A stretch of 30,018 nucleotides of DNA from a virus: positions 1-30,018 of IMG/VR virus record IMGVR_UViG_3300025889_000636; one strand, given 5' to 3'. The notes beneath the pieces are model-generated. The model had not been told where the DNA came from. It did no database searches and saw nothing but the letters and a program-made list of their open reading frames with translations. Of the stretch, positions 23,987 through 29,904 are shown piece by piece. A program made the translations under genes and the position numbers. Each line of letters starts with the position of its first letter. Position 1 is the stretch's first letter.

Positions 23987-23996
23987 AATATATAAT

Positions 23997-24356
23997 ATGA
24001 AAGAAAAATTGATGAAATTATCGAAAGAAAGACTGGTTAATATTATCATTATGATTGATGAAACAATACATAATGGTAGTGATAAAATTGAAACAGCAAT
24101 TTCTAAATTAGATGGTAGTGATATTACCACTTACTTTGAATCTTTTTATGAAGGACATACCTTAAAAAATAAGGCGAAATTACAATTAAAAAAGTTTATT
24201 GATGATTATGGTTACGATAATGTCGTTGAAGGTATTGATATTGCTGTTTTACAATATGATTACCACGATACTACAAAGGAAAACTTTGAGGATGCTTTTT
24301 GTAAATTAGGTGGTATTTTATATAATAAATTTGGTAGAACCACCCTATCAAATTGA
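23997..24356 (+). CDS. Hypothetical protein, start of the replication cassette
   Basis: A 119-residue protein, mostly helical and without a membrane segment. The ATG at 23997 (MKEKLMKLSKERLVNIIIMI) is preferred over an upstream TTG because the latter would place its N-terminus inside the leader structure. A C-terminal region (KKFIDDYGYDNVVEGIDIAV, then FEDAFCKLGGILYNK) looks like a small helical domain that I have seen in plasmid and phage replication-associated proteins, but I cannot name the family. Its last five codons and stop form the first 22-bp repeat of the origin array. It is likely to take part in replication control. Confidence 0.6.
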   Translation: MKEKLMKLSKERLVNIIIMIDETIHNGSDKIETAISKLDGSDITTYFESFYEGHTLKNKAKLQLKKFIDDYGYDNVVEGIDIAVLQYDYHDTTKENFEDAFCKLGGILYNKFGRTTLSN

Positions 24357-24426
24357 CTGAACTACCCTGTCAAAATGACTGAACTACCCTGTCAAAATGA
24401 ACGAACCACCCTATCAAATTGACTGA
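24339..24426 (+). repeat. Four tandem 22-bp iterons, putative replication origin
   Basis: Four direct repeats of 22 bp occur without gaps at 24339-24360, 24361-24382, 24383-24404 and 24405-24426. Units 1 and 4 are identical; units 2 and 3 differ from each other at one position. The consensus begins ACYACCCTRTCAAAWTGA and ends in MYGA. Each unit has a small dyad (TCAAATTGA, or GTCA-AAA-TGAC in unit 2). Twenty-two bp is the usual iteron size in plasmids such as R6K and puts each site on the same helix face. The array overlaps the 3' end of the preceding gene. Confidence 0.9.
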
Positions 24427-24434
24427 ACCCAATA

Positions 24435-24499
24435 ACCACTATTATACACCATTATTAAATACCATTATTATAAACCATTATTAAATACCATTAATACAA
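24435..24499 (+). repeat. Five tandem 13-bp AT-rich repeats, putative unwinding element
   Basis: Five 13-bp units based on ACCATTATTAAAT lie head to tail at 24435, 24448, 24461, 24474 and 24487, ending one base before the ATG at 24501. Units 2 and 4 are identical, the others differ at a few bases. AT-rich 13-mers next to iterons are the DNA unwinding element of several plasmid and bacterial origins. TTATACACC (24442-24450) matches a DnaA box (TTATNCACA) except for its last base. Confidence 0.85.
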
Positions 24500-24500
24500 T

Positions 24501-24893
24501 ATGAAAACTAAATACATAAACATAGATGAAAGTTTGTTTGATGAAGGGTATAGTATTACTCAGGCATTACTTATTTCTTATTTGAAAAGATTTCAACAGA
24601 ATGGAAAATATTGTTATCAAACTAAAAAACAGATTGCTGACTTTTTTAATGTTAGTGAATCAACTATTAGACGTGAATTGAAGGACTTAGAGTCAAAAGG
24701 TATTATATTTACTTCAACGGAAAAGAAACATATACCAGTAACTTTTAATAACAGGAAGGCTATTGTTTATGTTGATAAAAAAAATAAGATTATTGAACCC
24801 ATTAAAATCTCTAATGTATATGTAGATGAGGTTGATAAGGATTTAATAAGTTTAGGACTAAACCCAAAAGATTATTATGATGAACTACGTTGA
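24501..24893 (+). CDS. Winged-helix protein, putative replication initiator
   Basis: A 130-residue protein with an N-terminal winged helix-turn-helix of the HTH_36 type at about residues 16-72 (SITQALLISYLKRFQQNGKY, then TKKQIADFFNVSESTIRREL). The recognition helix is SESTIRRELKDLESKG (about 52-67), and the wing includes IIFTSTEKKHIPVTF. The C-terminal 40 residues are charged and may bind a partner. The 13-mers end one base before its start, and the iterons lie just upstream, as for plasmid Rep genes. It is much shorter than classical Rep proteins, so it may be an initiator, an autoregulator or a loader. Its stop overlaps the next start. Confidence 0.65.
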   Translation: MKTKYINIDESLFDEGYSITQALLISYLKRFQQNGKYCYQTKKQIADFFNVSESTIRRELKDLESKGIIFTSTEKKHIPVTFNNRKAIVYVDKKNKIIEPIKISNVYVDEVDKDLISLGLNPKDYYDELR

Positions 24894-25530
24894 ATTGGAA
24901 AAATATTTACGACAGCTTTTTCAGCAGTACCTAAATAAGTTTAATTTATCAGTTGAGGATAAAGATGATGTAATACAAAATACTATGATAAAATTATTCA
25001 CAAAAGAAAAAGATGGAACTTTAACTGGTGATGTTGAAAATAATAAAAATTATATATTCATTACTTTAAGAAATTATGTATTTCAACAAGGAACCAGTAA
25101 ATTTAAAATACATACAACAATAGAGGGTTATGATGTACCTTCAACGGAAAAGAGTATAATTGATTTAATGGACACTGAAATCAAAATTAAAGCAATCAAT
25201 AAGAAGATGGAGAAAAAGTCCTTCAACGACAAGGAAAGATTGATTTGGAGTTATTTATGTAAGGGGTACAAGCTTGTAGAAATAGAAAAAGAGATTGATA
25301 TGTCCTTAAGTGCCATTAGGGTAAATTGGCAACAAATGAAAAAAAAGATGAGAGGACAAGTTTACTCAAAACCAAAGTATTTATTAGAATACCATACTTC
25401 TGGCAAAAAACTTTATTTCCTTAATCAAAAAGAATTATTGGAATATACCAAGATTTCACCAGACACTTGGGACACATATAAAAAACTTGGAAAAACAATT
25501 TTCCCTAAATACAAAATACAAAAACTATGA
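24877..25530 (+). CDS. Sigma-70 (ECF-like) protein with C-terminal NUMOD-like tail
   Basis: A 217-residue protein with a sigma region 2-like segment (about 5-70: LFQQYLNKFNLSVEDKDDVI, then NYIFITLRNYVFQQ) and a region 4-like HTH (about 112-160: FNDKERLIWSYLCKGYKLVE, then IEKEIDMSLSAIRVNWQQM). After residue 165 an extra domain (KYLLEYHTSGKKLYFLNQKE, then LLEYTKISPDTWDTYKK) resembles NUMOD1-type DNA-binding modules. It may direct host RNA polymerase to phage promoters. It overlaps both neighbours (17 bases upstream, 4 bases downstream). Confidence 0.65.
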   Translation: MMNYVELEKYLRQLFQQYLNKFNLSVEDKDDVIQNTMIKLFTKEKDGTLTGDVENNKNYIFITLRNYVFQQGTSKFKIHTTIEGYDVPSTEKSIIDLMDTEIKIKAINKKMEKKSFNDKERLIWSYLCKGYKLVEIEKEIDMSLSAIRVNWQQMKKKMRGQVYSKPKYLLEYHTSGKKLYFLNQKELLEYTKISPDTWDTYKKLGKTIFPKYKIQKL

Positions 25531-26048
25531 GTAGTGTTGCCGATAATAAAAAATGGGATGATGATAAGGAGTTTGGTGATTTATGCGAACTAATAGTACT
25601 AAACTACCTAAAAGAAAAATATGGGGTTGATGGTTATGACTTTGAACTGAATGATAAAAAATTATTAGATGAATTAAAAAAATGGGACATTTCCGTTACT
25701 AACAAAAAAACTAGACGACAGATTTTGTTTGAAAATAAAGGTGATAGGTATAAATCTAAAACTATGTTTATAGAGTTTAAACGAGGTAATGGTGAACCAT
25801 CTGGTATTAATGTTACTGAAAGTGATTACTGGTGTAACTTATTTCACACTACAAAAGAACTATGGATTATAAAGACTGATGACTTGAAAAATATTATTGA
25901 TGAGTACTCATCTTGGTTAGTTGATAAAAGAATTAGAACTAGTATTAATCACAAAACAAAAGTGATTGAATCTTATGGTTACTCAATTCCATTAGATTTG
26001 GATTCTGCTTATATTGATAAATTTAAGATTATTAAATTAAATTATTAA
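25527..26048 (+). CDS. PD-(D/E)XK-like nuclease
   Basis: A 173-residue protein whose core fits the PD-(D/E)XK nuclease fold: a helix (FGDLCELIVLNYLKEKYG), then D54 in KKWDISV, the strand pair ILFENKGD with E69-x-K71, and IEFKRGNGEPSG with E83-x-K85. The order Asp, then Glu-x-Lys with a helix before the first strand matches the superfamily, though which E-x-K is catalytic is unclear. A resolvase or recombination nuclease that processes phage DNA is plausible. Its ATG overlaps the stop of the sigma-like gene as ATGA. The cassette ends here, followed by the terminator at 26115. Confidence 0.65.
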   Translation: MSSVADNKKWDDDKEFGDLCELIVLNYLKEKYGVDGYDFELNDKKLLDELKKWDISVTNKKTRRQILFENKGDRYKSKTMFIEFKRGNGEPSGINVTESDYWCNLFHTTKELWIIKTDDLKNIIDEYSSWLVDKRIRTSINHKTKVIESYGYSIPLDLDSAYIDKFKIIKLNY

Positions 26049-26114
26049 ACTTTTTATTGACTACTATATATTTATCAAATATATTTATATTGTATTTGTA
26101 TTTATATTAGATGT

Positions 26115-26153
26115 AACCCCCCCTATTTTGTTGGCATTTTATAAGGGGGGGTT
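26115..26153. terminator. Bidirectional terminator between convergent units
   Basis: AACCCCCCCT (26115-26124) pairs with AGGGGGGGTT (26144-26153), leaving a 19-base loop, with T-rich flanks on both strands. It separates the plus-strand cassette from the minus-strand portal operon, and the shape suits both directions. Confidence 0.9.
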
Positions 26154-26158
26154 TTTAT

Positions 26159-26584
26159 TTACTTAAAACTTCCACCCTTCTTATACTTAATACCAGTATC
26201 ACGTAAATACTTCCAAATACTTGCACCCCTGCTGGGTGTCTTACCGACTTCCCATTTTCCGTAACGATTCTCACCACTAGTCACGCATACAGCCCTACCT
26301 TCACTTACATTCATAAAGGTATCGAATGGTACATTAAAATATGTATAAAATTCACCACCCTGGAATTGTATAACCATCTCCATCGTTTCATCGTTGTATT
26401 GTATTTTTTTGAGGTTTGATGACTTGAAGTTGGAACTCATCCATTTCTTAAACAAATACTCAACATTATTATCAGTAATCTTTTCACCAAACACACGACT
26501 AAAATAATTGATTTTAACATCATCTTTTATCTTGTCGCTATATAACACATCAATACTACCTAAAAAGTGTCTTAAATCTAACAT
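26159..26584 (-). CDS. KTSC-like domain protein
   Basis: A 141-residue protein. The N-terminal half is helical. Residues 70-132 (MVIQFQGGEFYTYFNVPFDT, then FMNVSEGRAVCVTSGENRYG) follow the F-x-x-G-x-x-Y-x-Y-x-x-VP-x-x-x-F pattern of KTSC domains, and a later KTPSRGASIWKYLRDTG is a related conserved end. These domains are common in phages and in nucleic-acid-associated proteins, but their role is not established. It is the last gene of the portal operon before the terminator. Confidence 0.55.
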   Translation of the reverse strand: MLDLRHFLGSIDVLYSDKIKDDVKINYFSRVFGEKITDNNVEYLFKKWMSSNFKSSNLKKIQYNDETMEMVIQFQGGEFYTYFNVPFDTFMNVSEGRAVCVTSGENRYGKWEVGKTPSRGASIWKYLRDTGIKYKKGGSFK

Positions 26585-26606
26585 ATACTATCTAATTTTT
26601 CATTTA

Positions 26607-27209
26607 TCAATTACAAGGTGGAAACCCACAAGGGTATAGTGTTCCATATGGTTCAGTATAGGTAGGAATATTTCTTGTACCAGTATTACCTGGATAAGGA
26701 CTATACACCCCACTAAAATAAGCCTGTGTAGTTTTATTGAGGTTGTCTTTGGAGTTAGGGTTAGAATACCACGTAAATAGACTTGGGTAGTCCAATAGGT
26801 ATTTAACCAATCTCCTTTGGTAAAACTCTGCTATATCGCGGACGCTGTTACGAAGGTATTTCATTTCCTCCAAGTCGATTGCCTGTGAGTATTCACTTGA
26901 TTCTTTTGATATAGCCTTGTTTGTACTCTTGTAGTTTAGAAATGGTAAAATGTAGTAATAAGCGTATTGGGCTGTTAAAGGTTGTATGAAATTTTTCATA
27001 AGGTATACCTCATCACTTGTTAGGGTATTTCCTGTAATTCCATTCTTTAATGCGTTATAACCTGATTCCCCTATACTAGCTTGAACGTGCGTGTCCTGAC
27101 TGACGATTATGTGGGGAATTAATTTTTCGTCGTCTACGTTGGACTCTATTGGAACTACACTTCTTAGGTATTCCGTTGAAATAAATTGTACGATGGGAGA
27201 ATAACTCAT
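26607..27209 (-). CDS. Head-tail connector protein (gp6-like)
   Basis: A 200-residue protein directly after the portal gene. The N-terminus (QFISTEYLRSVVPIESNVDD, then KLIPHIIVSQDTHVQASIGE) and the helical middle with FIQPLTAQYAYYYILPFLNY resemble head-tail connector/adaptor proteins of Bacteroidota phages (DUF6712-like). These attach below the portal to form the neck. The C-terminal tail is rich in Gly, Pro, Tyr and Cys and is probably flexible. The assignment draws on sequence pattern and position. Confidence 0.75.
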   Translation of the reverse strand: MSYSPIVQFISTEYLRSVVPIESNVDDEKLIPHIIVSQDTHVQASIGESGYNALKNGITGNTLTSDEVYLMKNFIQPLTAQYAYYYILPFLNYKSTNKAISKESSEYSQAIDLEEMKYLRNSVRDIAEFYQRRLVKYLLDYPSLFTWYSNPNSKDNLNKTTQAYFSGVYSPYPGNTGTRNIPTYTEPYGTLYPCGFPPCN

Positions 27210-27210
27210 C

Positions 27211-28368
27211 TTATTCTGTTATTATTTGTTTATCAGTTAAAAGTCCTGTTTCATCAACATCACTATATTGTTTTAATTTAACTTTTTCGGTATAACCTAA
27301 TACCTCAATAATTTCGTTTATAACATACTCTAATTGTTCTTGACGAGGCGTAGTATAGTATGTCTGTGTTTCAGCCATTAAAGCAGCCCTTTCCTCAGTA
27401 GAACCAAGTTTTCCTGGTACAAATGAAACTATTTGTTGTGGCATTTCGTGTCCCTGCGTGATTTCGGTTATAATTTGTTCTGCTAACATTATGAAACGTT
27501 CATCACTATCATTCAAATTTATAGGTAGTATTTCAGGGGCGGTATCCCTACCCTCACTATAAGTCAAAAATACCTTACCTGAGTTTTGAGAACCTTTGAA
27601 ATTTCTTTCGAACTCCCTATAAGTTTCATTCATTTCATCTGGAGTCGGTATTCCTGTTGAAAAATTAATCAACATACTTGGAGTATATGATTGTTTGATT
27701 TGGTTAAGGTGGAATACACTAATCTCGTATGATAACTCAATATAGTTCATACAATTAGAATAATTTGGTACAGGGTATAGGTGTTGGAAGGCTGGATTAG
27801 GTTCTATGTAATATAACAACTGACGTCCATTTCTGTCCTCAGGGTTATATTTTTTGATGTATTCAGGTTTGTATTCCTCACGTTTTATTTGCGTCCAGTC
27901 CGCAGAATACCAATAGTAATCCTCATCATTTTCCTCCTCCTTCAAACCGATTCTTATTGAGTGTAATGGAATATAATTTAATTTACAGGTTGAACCATCA
28001 TTACTCCATACGACTTCAATACAGAACCCGTTGTATAGTTCGAAATCCTTACCTATATACTTGAATAATTGTTCTATTTTGTTTTCCTTCAACCACAATT
28101 TTAATCTTTCATCTATTACTGGTTTCATACCGAACCCTGTTGTTAGACGTGATTTTTTGTTGATGATAGCCTTATGAATACTAGCACCTTTCGCGTTATA
28201 AAGTGATAGAATATAATAAGGGTATAGATTGTCTTTCCCAAATGATAAATACTTATATTCACCCTTCTTTACAGGTGTATACTGAGGTGGGACATAACTT
28301 TCATTAAAATTGAAAATCTTAATTTTACTTGTTTCCAATTCGTTTTTAGTTTCTTTTTCTACTTTCAT
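27211..28368 (-). CDS. Portal protein
   Basis: A 385-residue portal, forming the ring through which DNA enters and leaves the head. An N-terminal region with YKYLSFGKDNLYPYYILSLY (about 43-62) leads to a helix-rich wing. Residues about 224-250 (FHLNQIKQSYTPSMLINFST) and a long helix after GTIPT-like motifs (GIPTPDEMNETYREF) match PBSX-type portals. The C-terminal helix (QTYYTTPRQEQLEYVINEII) forms the crown. It lies between a small structural gene and the connector gene. Portal and terminase lie on different sides of the genome, which is unusual. Confidence 0.85.
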   Translation of the reverse strand: MKVEKETKNELETSKIKIFNFNESYVPPQYTPVKKGEYKYLSFGKDNLYPYYILSLYNAKGASIHKAIINKKSRLTTGFGMKPVIDERLKLWLKENKIEQLFKYIGKDFELYNGFCIEVVWSNDGSTCKLNYIPLHSIRIGLKEEENDEDYYWYSADWTQIKREEYKPEYIKKYNPEDRNGRQLLYYIEPNPAFQHLYPVPNYSNCMNYIELSYEISVFHLNQIKQSYTPSMLINFSTGIPTPDEMNETYREFERNFKGSQNSGKVFLTYSEGRDTAPEILPINLNDSDERFIMLAEQIITEITQGHEMPQQIVSFVPGKLGSTEERAALMAETQTYYTTPRQEQLEYVINEIIEVLGYTEKVKLKQYSDVDETGLLTDKQIITE

Positions 28369-28373
28369 ATATT

Positions 28374-28748
28374 TTAGTTAAATACGTATTTAGTTTGTGG
28401 GTTGATATAAACATCGTTAGTTGTATTTCCACTTGATTGTATATAACAGAATCCACTTTCCACGACATCACACGAGGTTAAACCTGTTATTGATAATGTA
28501 GGTGTTGGTGATTGCCATACACGATAGTTATATTGTCCCTCAATCAAATTATAAGGGGTTAAATCTATTGGGAAATAGTTATACCTGTCTATGTTAGTAC
28601 TCGTGTCCCCAGTCAAAAGAATAAGGGTTGTATCATCCTTCTGTTTTCCAAATAAATCCAATATGTAATATGTAGTCCCTGTTAGAGTTGTTTGTTCCAA
28701 CAAAGTGAATGGAGTTAATGTGGTTTGATAGTTACTTAGTGTTATCAT
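28374..28748 (-). CDS. Small beta-rich structural protein before the portal
   Basis: A 124-residue protein rich in Thr, Leu and Tyr (MITLSNYQTTLTPFTLLEQT) with an immunoglobulin-like alternation of beta strands. It has several Thr-rich stretches (TLTGTTYYILDLFG) and a Cys-containing region (TSCDVVESGFCYIQSSGN). It lies first in the portal operon, directly downstream of the divergent promoter region. A virion decoration or minor head protein is likely; no family is recognised with certainty. Confidence 0.5.
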   Translation of the reverse strand: MITLSNYQTTLTPFTLLEQTTLTGTTYYILDLFGKQKDDTTLILLTGDTSTNIDRYNYFPIDLTPYNLIEGQYNYRVWQSPTPTLSITGLTSCDVVESGFCYIQSSGNTTNDVYINPQTKYVFN

Positions 28749-28785
28749 ACCTGTAAATATTTTTTTTGATTATTTGTTTATGTTG

Positions 28786-28817
28786 TTTGGTATATTGAAA
28801 TAAAGTACTTATATTTG
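28786..28817 (+). promoter_or_regulatory. Promoter 1 of the right plus-strand cassette
   Basis: TTTG (28786-28789), a 20-base spacer and TATATTTG (28810-28817) give a complete Bacteroidota promoter. Two bases later the 34-bp leader shared with the next gene begins. Confidence 0.8.
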
Positions 28818-28819
28818 TT

Positions 28820-28853
28820 ATATAATAATTCACCTAATAAAACAAATACAAAT
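28820..28853 (+). repeat. 34-bp leader repeat, copy 1
   Basis: A 34-base block, starting ATATAATAATTCACC and ending in ACAAATACAAAT, lies directly before the start codon at 28854. It is identical to 29274-29307, where it lies just before the next gene. It has no ordinary Shine-Dalgarno site and probably serves as the untranslated leader. Confidence 0.9.
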
Positions 28854-29258
28854 ATGATACTAGACAAGAAATTACACGCATGGCAGATTAAGATGGGTAA
28901 AATGTCTGTTGATTTTATGATTTCCCCATTTTACAAATACCTTATGGAAACTTATGACTTACAACCTAACGTATGGTTTATGAATGAAAGTGAGGAATAT
29001 ACCGTACCAGCAGTCAACATATCAATTTCTATTGGGGACGTTCATTTTTCTTTTACCAAGTTTTTTGCTAATGATGAAGGTGATAATTATATTATGTTGT
29101 CTTGTAATTGTTATAAATTAAATGACTATCAGTTCGAGGACTTTTGTAATGTAAAACACTTCCGTTTAGATGATATTGAAACTTTCATTATGATGGAAAT
29201 GGCTGATATTGACGAATTGAAAAAAAATAATGAAAAAGATTTGGCAGAAACAAAATAA
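28854..29258 (+). CDS. Hypothetical protein A of the right plus cassette
   Basis: A 134-residue protein starting MILDKKLHAWQIKMGKMSVD. It appears soluble and acidic, with a beta-rich middle (VPAVNISISIGDVHFSFTKF) and a helical, Lys/Glu-rich end (DIDELKKNNEKDLAETK). The ATG at 28854 is chosen because the whole leader repeat lies upstream; a TTG further upstream would start inside that leader. It is driven by promoter 1 and transcribed away from the portal operon. It may be an early host-takeover or anti-defence gene, judging by small size and own promoter, but this is a guess. Confidence 0.6.
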   Translation: MILDKKLHAWQIKMGKMSVDFMISPFYKYLMETYDLQPNVWFMNESEEYTVPAVNISISIGDVHFSFTKFFANDEGDNYIMLSCNCYKLNDYQFEDFCNVKHFRLDDIETFIMMEMADIDELKKNNEKDLAETK

Positions 29259-29271
29259 ATCCCTAACTTTA
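29240..29271 (+). promoter_or_regulatory. Promoter 2 of the right plus-strand cassette
   Basis: TTTG (29240-29243), a 20-base spacer and TAACTTTA (29264-29271) align in register with promoter 1, with the same spacing to the leader repeat. The downstream box is weaker (final A instead of G). The upstream box lies within the end of the preceding gene. Confidence 0.65.
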
Positions 29272-29273
29272 CC

Positions 29274-29307
29274 ATATAATAATTCACCTAATAAAACAAA
29301 TACAAAT
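29274..29307 (+). repeat. 34-bp leader repeat, copy 2
   Basis: Identical to 28820-28853. Here the leader runs 2 bases into the ATG at 29306. The two copies share promoter spacing and start position, pointing to a duplicated promoter-leader unit. Confidence 0.9.
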
Positions 29308-29539
29308 GAAAACAATTATCGTATTAGATTACCCACAAACTTTCGGGTTCAAAGTTAGAAAAGAACTACCAACCTTTAATGGTGAGTATTGTGAGGTTAG
29401 AAATGAAATCTTACTTCGTCAATTAAGACGACAAAAAATCTACTCACCATGCCACCTCTATACTGACTATGTTGTTGGTATTGTTGAACCATTTGATAAT
29501 GGGACTACATCAGGTGAAGTATGGCATTTATTCTCTTAA
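29306..29539 (+). CDS. Hypothetical protein B of the right plus cassette
   Basis: A 77-residue protein (MKTIIVLDYPQTFGFKVRKE) with an N-terminal beta strand and a basic middle (NEILLRQLRRQKIYSPCHLY). It has its own promoter and leader. It resembles no family I can name; the small size, basic middle and cassette location suggest a DNA- or protein-binding accessory role. Confidence 0.55.
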   Translation: MKTIIVLDYPQTFGFKVRKELPTFNGEYCEVRNEILLRQLRRQKIYSPCHLYTDYVVGIVEPFDNGTTSGEVWHLFS

Positions 29540-29552
29540 AAACTTAAACAAA

Positions 29553-29855
29553 ATGTACTATATGAAAACGACTATCGAACTTTTACTAGCACTCAACGAC
29601 ATCAATCCTGATACCCTAACCATTACCGAAGGTAAAAACTTTGAAGGGGGTTCATCAACCCGTATTTCTAATGATAGATGGAGTATTGTTGTTAATAACT
29701 TTGAACCAAATACTTATGGTGTGGTTCGTATTACAACCATCGGTATTAAGGACAACACTACTGATATGTGGACTGGTTATGACTATTTGGGTAAAACAGA
29801 CACGGGTGATTACTTGGGTGAGTTACTAAAACTATTCAATCAATACTTTAAATAA
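29553..29855 (+). CDS. Hypothetical protein C of the right plus cassette
   Basis: A 100-residue protein (MYYMKTTIELLLALNDINPD) with a helical start, a beta-rich middle with Gly and Trp (WSIVVNNFEPNTYGVVRITT) and a helical end. ATG codons at 29553 and 29562 are both possible; the first is used. No separate promoter is visible, so it is probably co-transcribed with gene B. The stop lies 1 base before the parS-like site. Confidence 0.55.
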   Translation: MYYMKTTIELLLALNDINPDTLTITEGKNFEGGSSTRISNDRWSIVVNNFEPNTYGVVRITTIGIKDNTTDMWTGYDYLGKTDTGDYLGELLKLFNQYFK

Positions 29856-29856
29856 T

Positions 29857-29872
29857 TGTTTCACGTGGAACA
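29857..29872. promoter_or_regulatory. Canonical parS site (ParB/Spo0J binding site)
   Basis: TGTTTCACGTGGAACA is the exact reverse complement of the well-known chromosomal parS 16-mer TGTTCCACGTGAAACA. It has the CACGTG core and both TGTT/AACA arms. It lies in a noncoding stretch between the end of gene C and the late terminator, near the circular junction. Random occurrence of a defined 16-mer in 30 kb is very unlikely. It would be bound by a host ParB and not obviously by the phage ParB-like protein. Confidence 0.9.
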
Positions 29873-29873
29873 T

Positions 29874-29904
29874 AAAAAAACCCCCAATCATAAGAAAGGG
29901 GGTT
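29874..29904 (-). terminator. Terminator of the long minus-strand late unit
   Basis: AACCCCC (29879-29885) pairs with GGGGGTT (29898-29904). On the minus strand the stem is followed by seven T residues (29880-29874). In the circle it lies about 40 bases after the end of the last late gene and also faces the plus-strand cassette. Confidence 0.85.

Noticed and set aside
24339-24426. CRISPR array
   Set aside because: The repeats are directly adjacent with no spacers and are not of typical CRISPR length or sequence. They fit an iteron array.
26159-26584. Endolysin
   Set aside because: Position at the end of an operon suggested it, but the sequence fits a KTSC-like domain and shows no hydrolase motif.
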